A stretch of 64,000 nucleotides of DNA from Ciona savignyi (taxonomy: Eukaryota; Chordata; Ascidiacea; Phlebobranchia; Cionidae): the NCBI GenBank assembly GCA_000149265.1, contig CH003424.1:112690-176689 (forward strand), in the 5' to 3' direction. The notes beneath the pieces were generated by a model, which did not search any database, was not told the origin of the DNA, and was given only the letters and a program-made list of their open reading frames with translations. Positions 38,593 through 53,700 of the stretch are shown here, in pieces; position 1 is the first letter of the stretch, and each line of letters begins with the position of its first letter. The translations under genes and the position numbers were made by a program.

Positions 38593-40503
38593 CACAACTA
38601 TTTATTTTAACTCAATTATTTATTTATTATACAATATGTCTCTTATACAGAAACGTATTTGTAATTTATAACTTACCGTTTGTTTCCGCAAGTAGAAACT
38701 AATAGGTTCCATAGTTATACAAATATTAATTTTGCTGTTCTATCTATGACAAATATATACACGTTGGCATACAAAGAAAAAAATATCTTTTAAATTTTCA
38801 AATTAATTAAACATTTTTGTTGTTATTTACTTGGAATATTTTTTTTAAATTTAAATAAAAAAGTTCATTTTTATTTGATACATTTGCCTATTCTTTTAAA
38901 GTAAATTGTCATTTTCAGTCCTAAGATATTAAATAAACAACAATTATTGGTCCCGAAGTTTCCCGGAATTGTGAGAAGAAAACGGCCGCTGTGTTAAATA
39001 TTATCGGGTCTGTCGGAAATTGCCCTCTCATTACTTTAGTACCAAAATTTGCCACTGCTTATCTATTGGATATTAGCTCACATGAAAATTTAACTTATTA
39101 GTTGATTTTCTTCCTTGTCGGGTCATTAAAGTAAAGTGATCACCGGTTTGGGTGGGGTTGGGGGTTTCCCACAAAGGGGGTACAAAAATGGTATGGGGCA
39201 CCTGCATCTTTGTTCGTATTGAAATTCTATTGTGATACACTGAACAAGCGATACCAATAATAGATGCTATGTGCCAGTCGGCTATATTATTGGGCAAACA
39301 AATTAGCGGACGTTGCCTAAACCATCGCAATGTCTTTATCACATTTCAACACTTTTCAATAATCTCGGTAATCCGGTGATGTGGTGGTTTAAAGATTTCC
39401 CTTGCTGCAACGCCGGTTTGTTACTCGCAGCCAAGGGGATTACACTCATCCATCTACCCAGTACATTATCTTGTTGACTATACAAAACAAATATATCGAT
39501 ACGCGTAACCTATTTTGTATAATTATTTTAAAATAAAAATGACACCAAGTAATTCGATATGGCCTGTATTCCACATGGGTCAATTCCAATGATTGTTTCA
39601 GTTATACCAGTGTTGGCAGTGTTAAGGGTTTCAATTTCCTACTTAAAAACGTTAAACGAAAAATTCATGATTTTTAACTGAACAGATTAGATAGAGAGTG
39701 ACCTTTTAACCATTATTCACCCGTTACCAAATGTTACAAATCAATTTGGTTAAAATAAAAATTTACATAACCAAAAAGTATGTTGGGGTATTAACACAAC
39801 ACCGGTTAACGAATATACAAAACATATCTTTGGTCACCAAATTCCGAAGAAATAAAAACTCTTTTGATTACGTCATTTATAGAAACTAATATTAAATACT
39901 TTAACCTTAGTCCAAAGGGTAAGATTCGCAACAGTTGAAAGTATCACCAATTACTTAAATTGAATAATTAATAATTGTATTTATTTAAAATTTTGTGAAA
40001 ACTTTTAGTTTTATATGCTTTAACATTTGAGAAAATGGCAGAATTAACGAAATAAAGAGAAAATATTTAATTTGTAAAATCTATTTGTGCGTCTCGGGTT
40101 AATATGCTACCAAACTGATGAGTTGTACTGTTATAACGTGTGATTATAATAATTAATAATAATTGGTTTGTTTTGATGCAAGGATTTTCTATTTTTTGTA
40201 TATATTGTCGGAATATTGTGCTACTTTGGTTTAATATGTTTGTAGGTTATTTTGTACATAGCAGAAACCTGGTTTGTTTGTTGTTTAAATCAAGTAATGT
40301 AGCGAAAGCTACCAGTAAATTACTTACCTGAGTTCAACAAAGAAGATTTTATTTGTTTAGAAATACCCTCAAATTCAACGAAAATAAAAGCACATATGGA
40401 TGTTGTAATGTGGAAAGTATGAACTGTAAAGCGTCTTGATTCCATTTCTGCATTTAATTTGTTTTGAAACATTTTGCACAAATCGTGTATTGTCCTTGTT
40501 ACA

Positions 40504-41794
40504 ATGGATGTGCAGCTTCAACGGGAAGAAAAAATAGCAGCAGCTAAGCGAAGGGTAACCATCTATATTTTGACTTAATGTTTTATCTGCCAGTTAAATA
40601 TCGGTACCTCTAAATACTACAGGATCGCTTGGACCGGTAGAATCGCATGGTACTATACTTCGTAATTACAATAGTCATGATATTAATGTTAGGGTTGGGG
40701 TTAAAGTTAGTTCTGGGGTTGAGATTAGTGTTTGGGACAGGGTTGGAATTACTTTCCTTAGCAATTTTAGTGATCCAAGCAACCCAAGCGCTCCTGTAGT
40801 ATTTAAAGGCACCCGTTAAATATGACTTTAATTCACCTTCATACTTAGATACTTAAATTTTGATTCCTGCTAGTGTTGCCAAACAATTTCTTTTAGATTT
40901 TAACTTTTACTGCATGTGATTAGGGTAAAACTAAAAGGAGGAAACACAAAAAGATTATGGGTTTTAAAGTGTATAGAATAGTTTGAAGATATTGTTATAC
41001 ATGGGTTAAGTCGTAGACATAAAACACATAATGAATAAAGGGTGGCTCTAATTACTACAGGATTGCTTGGAGCTAGCACTTGGAACCATAACCCTTATTC
41101 TAAGTCCCTAACCATCCAAGCACCCCAAATGATCCAAGCGATCCTTTAGCAATTAGAGGCACTGTAAAATAAAGAAGAGATTGCAATTAGTGTTAGGAGT
41201 ATGGTTAGAATTAGTTTTTATACTTAAAGTGTGCAGTTTTCTTCCTTACTCCTTTTTCTCTCCATTTAGTGTTACCAATGTAATTATGATTTTGTCTATT
41301 CAGTGTCGGTTTGTAGTCCGATATATTTTACCGGTATATTATTGCATGTGTTTCAGTAGAATGGTTTTGAATATAGCTTAGTCAAATTAACATATCACCT
41401 TTAAAGCATTTTAGATAGTGCGCCAATAGTTGTAGATGATGTATTGACACTATCAATAGATATTTACCCTACCAGTATTTGGTTTTGGTACTATATGAAA
41501 AAGCAATCTGTATAAATACTATAGCCTACTTTACTGATATATTATTGCATGTTTAGTAGAATTATGTTGAATACAGCCTAGTAAATGAACTTATTTCCCT
41601 ATATTTATTCTAAGCATCACAATAGTTGTAGTAGTAATATACCATTCTTATCAATAACTATCTGCATGAATGTTATACTCACAAAATAACTATGTAATTA
41701 CGCACAGCTTCGCCAGTTCAAACAAAAAAGAAACAAACCAAAGAAATCAAAACAATTGTTAGAAGACCAACCATCAATTGACTTGAATTCGATT
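40504..41794 (+). CDS. GOLGA2: GM130 N-terminal basic region (exons 1-2)
   Basis: The two exons encode a 46-residue start, MDVQLQREEKIAAAKRRLRQ followed by FKQKRNKPKKSKQLL. It parallels the vertebrate p115- and importin-alpha-binding N-terminus (LAAAKKKLREYQQRNSPGVP, then a Lys run). The basic cluster is kept. The CDK1 target Ser-Pro that follows RN in vertebrates (Ser25) is replaced by Lys-Pro here. Exon 1 ends in GGGTAACC, a usable but non-consensus donor. Confidence 0.8.
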
Positions 41795-44700
41795 GTAAGA
41801 TCATTAATTTATCATTTAAAACTTTATTTTAAACTTGACCACTGCTTGATAATTTCTAAATTTAATTAAAAACTTAAGGACTAGTAAATAATCCAGTGTA
41901 TACTTTAATGTTGCTGTTTGAGACCCATTTTATGTTAATTTGACCCGCTTTGTATTTTCAACTTCAAAAGTGATCAAAAGATTCTTCACTATCCACCTAA
42001 GTTAAAATGCTTGTGCTTCCTCCTGCATGCACTAGTAACTGTTTTACATTCATGTTTTTTATCTTGTTTGGTGAACATTTACAGTTCACATATTTCACTC
42101 ATATTTTGTCATGGGGGTTACCAAGATATATAATATCACAGTATAAAATATATATAATTATTGATTGAAGGCTCAAATATGTGCCATAGTATACCTATAA
42201 TCTTCAAAAATGCAATCATTGGTAAATGCTCTCTTTAATATGCATCAACCTAAAATAATCTGATTTTTACTGTAATGTTGTGTAAATAAAGATAAGTATT
42301 CTCAGACCAACAGAAATTACTAAATTTTTATTATTTTCCAAGGTTTCCGACGACACATCATCCATCGCAAGTGAAGACGCAGTCAATTCACAAACCGCCG
42401 TAAATAACGGTGTCACACCAAACGGACCTTCACATGACTTTAACCATGAAAATGCAGAAATCAAAAACTCAATTGATGAACCAAAATCAAAAACTGATAA
42501 AACAAACAATGTAAACAACCAATCATTGGATTATTTAGATAACAACGTCGAAATAACAGACATAAATCAGGGTGATTTTGACACCCACTCAAAGAATAAC
42601 TCTAACAATAGCGATCCTGGTTTAATAACAAGTGAAAATAATGAAGATATGCCAGAAGAAGCTGAAAACAATGCTAGTCCCTCGGTAAGATCTGATTAAC
42701 ATCTTTGTAAAAATCATATCTATTTCCAAATAAAGATTTGATTTTAAGCGGAAAATGATTTATAAGTTTTTTTTAACTATTTGTAATTTAATGCTTATAT
42801 TGGAACAAAATACTTTTTTTTAAGGCAAAATTAGTAAACAATTAAAAGTTATATATACAAAAGTTTTTGAGTTGTGTTTTAATGTATATAATGAACATAA
42901 AATTATTTTTTAGATAGCTCCAAATGAGCACCGCGTAATTCTAGATTTAATATTATTTATTTTACAACCATAAGTGTTCATTTTTTTTATTCATATTTGT
43001 CCATAGCTATATACAAACTGTGAATTGTGTTTCTAATTTCATACCAAAAGTGTAGTTTTACCAAACATATGTAGGGGCACCCTTCCAGAATCAAGATTTC
43101 GTTCGAATAGGAAGTGATTTAATCTTATTATCTGATTGCAGCAATTCGCTGTATTAAATGTTCATAGTGGAACAAAATAAGCTTTATTTGTATAATTTTA
43201 ATCCAAAAGTTAAAATTGCAATTGTTTTATCAAACATACATGCAAATTACTTTTTTTAAATTAGCTTAAAAATGATTTTATGTTTGCTGTTCAAGTATAT
43301 TTTAGACATAAGAGTGATTCGAAATTATTCTGAGAAATCAAACTAATTTAGATGTGGATATCGCTACATGTAAAATTACAGGTGTCAAGAATGCAAACCA
43401 TTGTTCCCCTCTAAACCTTAATGAATGCAAAATTATGCTTTAAAGTACTGATTTACATATTCAGGTGAATGGCTGTAATACTGACCACAGAAATGACACA
43501 TCTGCACTTAATTCCAGTATTGCAAGCCCTTCTACCACCGAACATGAAAGGTGAATTATCATTGTCAAAATATGCCAACAATAACAGGCAATTAGTCTCA
43601 AAAAGTTTAATGGTAGCAAGTCGTTGCATAGTTACCCCTACACTATTACCAACTTTCTCTATACCTGACAGGTTATTTTGCGACTATTGTTCAATGTTCA
43701 GGTCATTTAAATAATGCTGGGATAAAATATGTTTGTGTAGCAAAGCGATTACTTTGGATCTTTAAAAAATCCCCATAAAAATGTCCTCTATTGTTAAATT
43801 ACATTTAAGACAGTTTTTTTCATGACAATAACAATGTGAGTTGTGAGGTCACAAAGTAGTTTTGTTTATTATTTATTGGTGTCTCTGACTTAACTCTATG
43901 TGTCCAACAAGTCATTTTTACTTCTTTTATCAAGCACTGGTTTCAGTGCCATATTTAAATCGGGCAGTCGGTCTCATAAGCGACATCATTTACTAATTTT
44001 TGACACTTAATTACACCAAAGATGTAGTTCTTTTGAAGGTGGTCAGTCTACTTTTGACCAGGCAATTTGGTAGGCAAAACCAATTTGACTTTTAATCAGT
44101 TGTTCTCATCAACAGGAGTGGAATGGCAACTGCAGAAAGCTTGTTACAAATATCGAATAAACTAAATGGAATTGCGGCAGAAGCGCAATCGGTGACAAGT
44201 CCTGTTTCAAATGACCCCCCAGCACTTTCTACTGCCGACCAATTTTTACTCTCCGAATTAGAGGTGATGTGAGATAAAATTTCTTGTGTTTCGGTCATCA
44301 TTTTCCCAGAATTTTATAAACTATATATTTTTTTTCTATTTAAAATATTTTGCATACTTAATCTGCAGAGTTGAGGGTTTAATTTGTTGTTTTATTCTAG
44401 TTATGGAATGCTGGTTCCAGCAGTTGGAACCAATAAATGTAAAATGCATGTAACTAAAATTAGAATTACTTTATATCCTGTTTTAAAATTGTATTACACT
44501 AGTACGACATTATTATATTTATATACCAGTGTACTTCATAATATATATATGTAATTTCATGTGCTTTCATGATTGTTTGGCTTTAATTTTTATCTCCATG
44601 GGTAAAATAGATTGCAAAGATCCCATAAATGAACTTTTCTACTTGCGCAGTCTCGTAACCAGCATTTAGCTGATCAAGTTTCATCGCTGACTCGGCAAAA

Positions 44701-47700
44701 ACAAGAACTGCAACTGCATTTGGACAAGCTGAATCAGCAAATGAATGACATGCATGTCAAACTAGAAACTGTATGTTGATTGTGTCATTTCATTAGAACC
44801 TATTGGAATCTCACTAAAATATTCTTCAGTTGAATTTATAAATGGTTTATTTTATTACAGGAAAAGCACCAGATTCACAATCATGGGGTTCAAGAACAAA
44901 CTGCACTACGCCAGCAATTGCAGGTTTTTAATGCATATTGTCTGTATTGATCTATCTTAAGTACTGATACTTCAACCCCAATCTACCAAAGCACACATCA
45001 CTTATTGATAATATCAATTTAAAAATGAAACATGATTCGTTTTATATATCTGTTGCCCATAGTTTTACTGTGGATTATCGTCCGTTAAGTATTATTTTGG
45101 TTGGATCACGTCCACCTTAAAGGTAAATTTCTGAAAAGAGTGCAACTTAAATTAGTAAAACACAATTTTTAATAAAATAAACCGGTTTACCATGGGGAAA
45201 CCCCAAAATAAAATATATCTTAAGCAATAATAAATAAACAATTATTAAGCAGCTGGAAACTCAATAAATGGCACCGTACACGTGTAATACACCAAACCGC
45301 TCCCAGGTACAGATGCAGACGATAGGAATTCTTGTTGCCGAGAAGCAAGAATTGTTGCACCAAGTGAACGAAGTAAAGACGACGGCCAACCGCGACCATG
45401 ATTCGCTCCAGCGAGCTCAGAACCAGTTGCAGGATTTGAAACAAAAACTTCAAAATCTCGAGCGCGATGGAAAATCCAAAGCGGAGAACATCAACTTGTT
45501 AACAACGGTATGAGTCAATTATTACTCTGATATAATTACTTTTTGTTGACTATATAGTTGGATTTACTGGTTATCCAGTCCGCCACCCTATCAGCTTTTG
45601 ACACTTCTTAATTCCCCCTTTGATGCTTTGGTCATTAACATATATCGTTAATACTAGTGCACTGTTCACTATGTAAGCTTATATCGATAATAGTAGCATC
45701 GCGGGATTTTTTGTCTAAGTTGCAATGTGGCTTTTAGATTGTTATTCATGCCCATTAATTTTCTCTGGGTATTTTACTGTTCACACACTGGATAATATGA
45801 CATTAATTATCATTCTTTTCCTCGGCTATAACAGTGTGAATCTAACCAAGTCTAAAATACAATAATCCTGATAAGTTTAAATATTTCTTGAACAAAAATC
45901 TTACTGCTAATTATGATTACTACTAACAGGAATGTATTTATATTTACTTCATACAATCCTTACTTAATTTTCATATGGCTCTCAGTGCCCAACTTTATGG
46001 GCAAATACAGACTTCTAGCACAGGATAAATGAGGCTTGTTTTAGCGATGCTTGAAGCGGCAGCTTCTTTATTTGCAGTAACACACTAAAAACAAACTCGT
46101 TGCAAAAAAACAAAGCGACCAGGCACAAAAAGAATATGAAAAGGGCGTAATGACGTCACATATTATGTAAAATGGATGACGGGAGGTCGTTACACGTTTT
46201 AAATTTAATCCATGTTTCTACAGACCAAGTCCGAATTAGAAAGGGAACGAGACCAACTTCAATTCTCTGTGAATAAATTCAGCAAATCGAACAAAGAACA
46301 CAAAATGCTTTCAAGCGAATTGACTCAAAAACTTGTGGTCAAGGTAAGCATATCTTTAACTAGAGATGACCATTCCAGAATCAAGATTTTGATTAGAATG
46401 GGACTTGATTCGGAATATTTTTTTATTCCAGCAATTTGAAATTCATATTGAAACAAAATGAGTTTTGTTTATATAATTTTTATTCAAAGTAGAAAAAGTT
46501 ATAACAGTCATGTTAATTTAAATTTAAAATTATAGTTAATTCATGAAAATCTAATACATCCAATTTTTATACAGACCTATATGTTAGAAAACACAGCAGA
46601 CCTTTTCTACAATTGTATACCTTACATAACTGTGTTTATTATTCACTTGTGTACATGTCATATAATTGAACCTTTTCTTTGTGAGACCAAAAATTTTTTT
46701 AACATCCTATAACATAGAGTCTACAGACTAAAAAAAATTTTTTTGTCTCCAAAAATAAATTTATTTTTCCAAAATCAAAAATGAGATAAAAGTTTAACAC
46801 GTTAAGCATTTTCTATTGCTTATACCTCCCCCATCTTTCCCCCAGGAAAGCGAATGTGGTAGGCTGAACGAGGAACTTGCGGATCTGAATGAAAAGCTAT
46901 CCATGGCTGAAGTGCTTCTACAACAGGTATTAATGGAAATTATGCAAAACTTTAAAGTGTTGGAGTTTGAACAAGACATCTTACAAATTTCAACAAGCTG
47001 TTGCAAGCTGAAGTATATGAAATGCCTAGTTGTTTTGAGATTTTGTTCAGTACAATATACATTGGACATTTTAAGTATAATTTTTCAGTTCAAAGGACAT
47101 TTTCATTCTAATGGTCATTCTAAGTCCAATTGACATTTTCAGTACAATGGACAAATACAGTAGTCAGTGGTATGTTTGTAGCTTTTTTACTGTAAATTGC
47201 AGTACCTTACGAAAGCATGTATGATACTATTTGGCTTAGATTTTTTAGTGTTATTCACTCATATCAGTTGTTTGTATAATTCATACGGTATTAAAAGCAA
47301 AGCTTTATGCACTATTCCAATTTTCCTATCGTTTGTTGGTTTTTTGTGCAATTGATAATTGTTCAAGTTGAATTGTAGTTTCAGCTTTAAATTATTGAAC
47401 AGAGGTGTCGTTTCTATATTGCTGGGAAAGAAATCCGAACGATTTATCCATATCATCACATAACTCACTTAGGAAAATCTGTGTGTTATGATCATTTATC
47501 ACTGTTATCTTCAAACTTGTGCCTATACACCACAGCTAATTACAGTTTAATGAGATAATTAGTGGTACCGGTACCTTAAATTGGGACAAAAATAATAATT
47601 AAAAAATTCACGGTTAAAACATTATATATTGTTTAAAATATAGAAAAACCAAAAAACCAAAATGTTTTGTGACAATAGAAACTATTTTATTTTTATTTGT

Positions 47701-50700
47701 ATTTGTTTAGAATATTTCACATTTAGCCTAGCTAGTAAATAAACTAAATACATTTTATGGTAAATATTTTCATAAATTTTAACATTTTTTAATATTTTAT
47801 TGCAAATATTACTTTTTTATGGCACATAAATACATATTCAATTCCAATAAAGTTTATTTTAGAAATTTTTTTGGGTATCAATGTAAATTTTGCTCTACAG
47901 CTCTCTAGCCCCACAAGTGAGACCCCCCAAACCCAGCTTGACGAGCTGCAGGAGGAAAACAAAAGTCTTCATCAAAAACTCAATGAGGTCTGTTGTCTAA
48001 AAATTTTATTTATATATTTTTCCAAAACAAAGGGTTCAAATTAAAATTGTTTTCTGATGGTAAGAGGAAAAATGAATAGTTTTGTAAAGTAGGCTCGACA
48101 AAAAGGACCTAAAGCCAGAATAACACATTCATTTGAGAAACATGTTTTCAGAATGTCAATTTATTTTAATTGAACCAACACAAAAGTGGACTCGATTGGA
48201 GATCTCAGACTACTTTAATAAATGTGATTTTATCGTCCGAAATTTGATATTCTGGTTTTTAAACAAATAGTGTATGATAGCGTTTTTTAAATAAAAATCA
48301 AGTATGTTACTAGTATTTTAGTCATTCCAAGTGTTTTGGAACATGTGTTTTTTAAGATAACTTGAAAACCTCTTAATGTCAAATATGTGCTATGTGATTA
48401 ACCCATGCCACTCTATGCTTCTGTACTATATAAAAAAGTATTAAGTTCTTAAATTAATAAGGATTTCAGGACTAATAATCATAATCCGCTTAGACATATT
48501 AATACTGGACACAACTGGATCGTCATATACACGTAAAGTTACCACGTGTGGACAGAGAAATCTCTGTGGTTATCAAACTAAAGAAAACTAAGATGTTATG
48601 TTGTATAATATAGTTTGCCCCCATCATCTTTCCATTCCTTTAGTGTTGTCGTATTCATTCTTTCCCATTGCTGCTGCAGCAAATATATGAAGTTTAGGTT
48701 CTCATATTTAAGTGTGAAACACCAACTCACCCCATGCACCCCTCAGTACCAAGCCTCGTTTGAGCAGTTGGCCAGGGAACGGGAGCAGTTCGCCCAGCAG
48801 TATCAACAAATCAACAATCAACTTCAACAACAAGTAGCGCAACTCAGTGAGGAGGTAAGATCTATCAACGAATTCCCTTAAATCTCGACCCGTAATCAAC
48901 TGTAATCATGCCCGCATGTATACAGGGCACAAAATAAATGTCTGGAAACCTGCACGTATCACTACAGGGATAGAAATTTTCCACAACAACTCCCTTAAAT
49001 CTCTCCTTGAAGGGCATTTGTCTTTTATTCAAAGTGAAACTTCTGTGACAGTTACAGTTTAAAGTGTGGTATTTAACTACCAGTGGAAGTGATATATTTG
49101 ACTTGGTTTTTGACTTCCACTATAAATAACACTGCTGTAACAGGAACACACTGTATTTTGGACAACTTGATTTTAATTAAAATCAACAAGACCAATATAC
49201 TTGAACAAACAAACATTTTGCAACGGCTTTGACTTTATAACTGATCTTATTTAATTACATAACTTTTGTGATAAAGTGTCATACTTTGCGCAATATTTAC
49301 GACAATCAGACAAAAACGTCGTCTGGGCGACAGTTACTATTGATTGGATTTTCAAATTTCAATCTTTGGTTTTATATTCTGGTTGCAGAGGTTAATCATG
49401 TTCTCTTGTATGGCAAATGGGTATATATTTCTGAATTGTTTGGTCCAAACAAATGTACTGCTGTCCCACTATTTCCACTCATATGCAAACATTAACTGCT
49501 TGTACACCATAAATAATGACTTATAAAACACGATTTCATGGTTTTATTCCCAGGTTGGAACGCTTCATACTGAGAAAGACGAAATGATGACTGAGCAAGA
49601 AAACTTACGACTCGTCATTCGGGATTTAAAAGAAGCCAACCAGGAATTGGGAAGTGACCAGGATTATATCGAGGTAACCAATTAGTACTCCATCAATGTT
49701 TGTTAGAATCCTTCGGTGCTCCAAACATCTCGTCTGCAGTTTTTCTTCTACAATTATGACATCATAACTGCCAATATGACATATCCTGATTAAATACGCT
49801 AACTACAATGTGCATTGCCACATAAAAATAAAATGGTTGTAACTGCATGATAGCCACATAAAACGGTCCTGATCAATAATCACATTGGAAGGAAAAGAAA
49901 ATTGTTTTTATTAATCCTGTTTAATAATCCACATGTTAACGTATCCGATTTTCTATCTGGACTTTGAAACATAGTTTAAAATTGAAACATAGGGTTATCA
50001 CATTCTTACTTTCCTGCAGTGTGTGAGTGCGATGCATGAGCATTACACATGTGAGCATGTGCATAAGCATAAGTGGATAGTTGTAACTGTGACTTTGATC
50101 GTCAAATTACACCCTAAAGTATATGATGATTACTCCATGGAGTACCATTTTGTCTCAACACTGGCTAACCCATCCTGCAGAAAAGTGAAATGGTCGGAGA
50201 AATGTCTTCCAAAGTGAATGAACTTCAAAACAACATAGAAAAACTGTGCAAAGAAAAGGAAGAATTAAACGCAAAACTTGGTGCTCAGTTGAGAAACAAC
50301 GAACACCTGGCAAGGTAGAAATCATTCTAAAAGTGTTGCATTTCTACAATTTATAATGTGCAGGAATGTTCATTTTTTTTATAAAAATATTAAAATTTCC
50401 TATAAAATCCTTATAAATTGAATTGAAAAAAATATTCTTCACATTATACTTTACACACATTCTAGTGTTCCTTTGTTTGTAAGTGCCAGTGGTATGGGGC
50501 CAATGGGATATCTGGAGAGAGCAATATATTTTCAGTTTAAATTTTAAAGTCATATTAAGTAAATTGTAAGTTCACACCATGTTTGTTGGATTACACCCTA
50601 ATTTTACATATTTTAGCAAGGTAGCATAGCATATTCATATTTATTTCTGTGAATGGGAAAGTATTGGGCGTTAACGCATGGGTAATCGTCAGATTGCCTC

Positions 50701-53700
50701 ACGCCTACAGTCTGGTTACTGGAGCTACTGTGTTGTGTATGATTGAGACATTTCTTTAATTTGGTAGAAACCATCCATCCACCGGGTTCAGTCAATGCTC
50801 GTTAATGGCTCTGCTTAATGACACAACCGACATGCTAGATACCAGTTTCGAACCTGCAACCCTCCGATTGAAACACGAGGCACTAACCCACCAGACTAAT
50901 CCAACATGCTAGATACCAGTTTCGAACCTGCAACCCTTCGATTCAAACACAATGCACTAACCCACCAGACTAACCACTTGGACAACTAACCTCCCCCCCC
51001 TCTAGATTAAATGAGGAACAGGAGCAGCAGCTGATCCAGTTGAACGAGGATGCAAACGACTCAAAGTTATCATCAGAGGAGCACGCAAGGATGCTGGAGC
51101 AGGCGCACAGCGATAAAACAACCATCTCGAGGGCTCTGATGCAAAACAAACAGCTCAAACACCAGTTGGAGGAAATGCATGAAGGATTCGTGAAACTTGT
51201 GAGTGATGTGTGGAAATTGATAATCTTTTTACTGTAAGTAATAGAGGTGAATGTTACCTTTAAGCCTATGTTTCGCACTTTGAAATTAATAATCTTTTTA
51301 CTTTTGGTGAAAAAAGTTCTAAATAAAAAAAGGAATATTCCTTTTAAGCCTATGTTCTTTACCATGACTCTTCCTTATAAATCGCACGCGGCATATAACA
51401 CAGTGCAATTTCAATTTTTGGAAAAAATTAATATTTGTTCGAATGTTACGATAAAATCTGTTTTTAAAAAGTATGTAAGGAAAAAGACTCAGAAATCCAA
51501 CTGTTCATGCTACATTTATATTGCCTTCTATGGTTATCCTATATGTACACACATAGGCGCCAAGTTTCTAAAATGCGTAAGGGTGCGAAAACAAAATTTG
51601 CGCGAGAATTTTTTTGAAGGTACATTTGTTGATCACTGAAATATCTTCAAAATAACTGTCTTTCAGGCAGACTTAAAGTTGGCATGGCAAAGCGAACTAA
51701 GCGCGGTTAAATAAGAGGTAACAGATTCTTAAATACTTCAACGTTAATAAATAAGCTACGTGTAATAATTTGTTCTCTCCCGCCAGCGCGGAAAGTTCCA
51801 CGATCCTTAATAAACAGAATAACGGTATTCTCTTTTATGCCAAATCGTGGCCGCCGCCGTGGTTTGCTTTGCATTTGCTAAAATAACTAATAAATGTCTG
51901 TCTTCGGCGTTTCGACATAATATGCTTACTTAAATTGCTCTAAAAAGAAGAAATATACACTACATTCAATTACAAAGCAGTTTAAAATATTTCCATCGCG
52001 GTAGAACCAATGCTGCGTTTTTACGAATTTAATTATTCCTAAGCGCACTAAAACAGCATTGGGATAAGGTATAACACGCACTTACTTTGTTTCATAACAA
52101 TGGCGACTGTCTCACTGTTGCATACTTTGCCAATAAAAGACAAAGGAATCGTGGATTCATGACAAAATAAAGTGTATTGTTATGCAGAAAGTGAACATTC
52201 GTTGAATAAACTTAACACGTTAAGTTTATTAAAATTATGTTTTATCCTGCGCTAACCGCCGACCGTACGGGTTTTAATGAAGAAATACTTACCCATTTCT
52301 TCTGTTGTTACCGCGGGCTCACGGGTAACATCGTATTTGCACGCATCATCATAAAGAAACACGTCTACACTTTTCGCGAAGGTGCGAGTGATACAATTGG
52401 CGGTAAGATGAAAAAAAGGACGTTATGCAATGAGTGCGTGGTCCATTTTGAACCAACGTTATCGTTTGGCAGTTGGTGTATCGATCGAATATATTATACT
52501 TACTGGTAGGCCTAAATCGTTCAATTAGATATCGTTTTTTCAAAACTATTTAATTATTAAAATATGATCAAAAATATATATCCATCTCAACTGAAATTTT
52601 TTTTTAAAGCATGCAAATATGCGCGGGTGCGCGGCACCTGCGCACCCGCTAACTTGGCGCCTATGTGTACACACATGTGTCTAGTAATGATATTGTTTTG
52701 CCAGGTATACACTAGTGCATCACTGGGTTACCTTGTACATTTTGCTATGATTTTTGTTTCGTTTTAGGTAAAATTGTTATAGATTTTTAATTCATATATT
52801 TAAGCGCCCTTAATTTACAATGTCAGTAAATAATTATATATACCTTTCAACATTTAACATGAATGGGTTTTGTAGACATTTATATTTTGTTTAATTTTGT
52901 TTCTTTAGCACCTACCACTATGGACTGTTTTTTAGAAATATTTAATTTTTTGTATTTCAGAAATATAAAAATGTTTTAAAAAATGATAATCCTTAATATC
53001 TTCTCTGGCAGAGTAATGATAAGATGCAATTGGCAAGTCATCTTTCCACATTCGAACATAAAGAAAAGGAACTTTTGGAAGAAATTGAGAAATATAAGAA
53101 TTACATTAATGTGGTTGAAAAAAAAGTAAGTCAAGTAATTTAGTGTTTTCGAAAAATTATGTTCTAACAAAGAGTTAAATCAATTTTTTTGTACTTTAGG
53201 AAAAAGATAAGTCTTTTTTTGTGTTTTAATGAAATAGAGTGTTTTTCGTATTTTTTTACAGTTAAATTTTAATTCTAAAAATACTTCATCACAGTTAAGT
53301 GGTAAAATATGTGTTTATTTACAATAAAGTATTATTTCTTGTACTTAGGCTTGATCAAATTTACTGTCAACATATATATCACTGTATTAGAAAATTAACA
53401 TGCAATGTTTGTTTTATTTCTGTGCAATAGTAGGCTTAGCGTTTAATGATGACCAAATGTATTTTAAAATTATTATCCTATTCAGATGGCTGGTAAACAT
53501 GAAGAAATATCTCAATTGCAAAACACTGTGCGCCAGACTGAAATGCAAGCTGAAGAAAGGGTGAGAGTTTTTTCTAATTTTATGCTGTTTTGTTTTATCA
53601 ATTTGCGCATTTTAAACTAACAGTTGCAAAGCAGGGCCAAAAATATATCAAATTTCGGGTGAGTAAGAATTCACTTGCGTGTGGAAGCTCATGCGAGTAA

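Larger units (their letters stand above)
36128..40503. other. Divergent spacer between MTMR14 and GM130
   Basis: About 4.4 kb that must hold both promoters. Two SINE copies (37814-38116, 38317-38592) and a weak SINE-like trace near 39290-39450 were seen. The rest is AT-rich with no recognised gene; the frames at 36428-36619 and 40140-40331 are low-complexity and unsupported. Confidence 0.6.

Noticed and set aside
51040..51639. Open frames extending GM130 exon 15 and the region after it
   Set aside because: Exon 15 has a clear GTGAGT donor at 51199 and the next exon continues the coiled coil in phase; the later frame is duplicated AT-rich intron.
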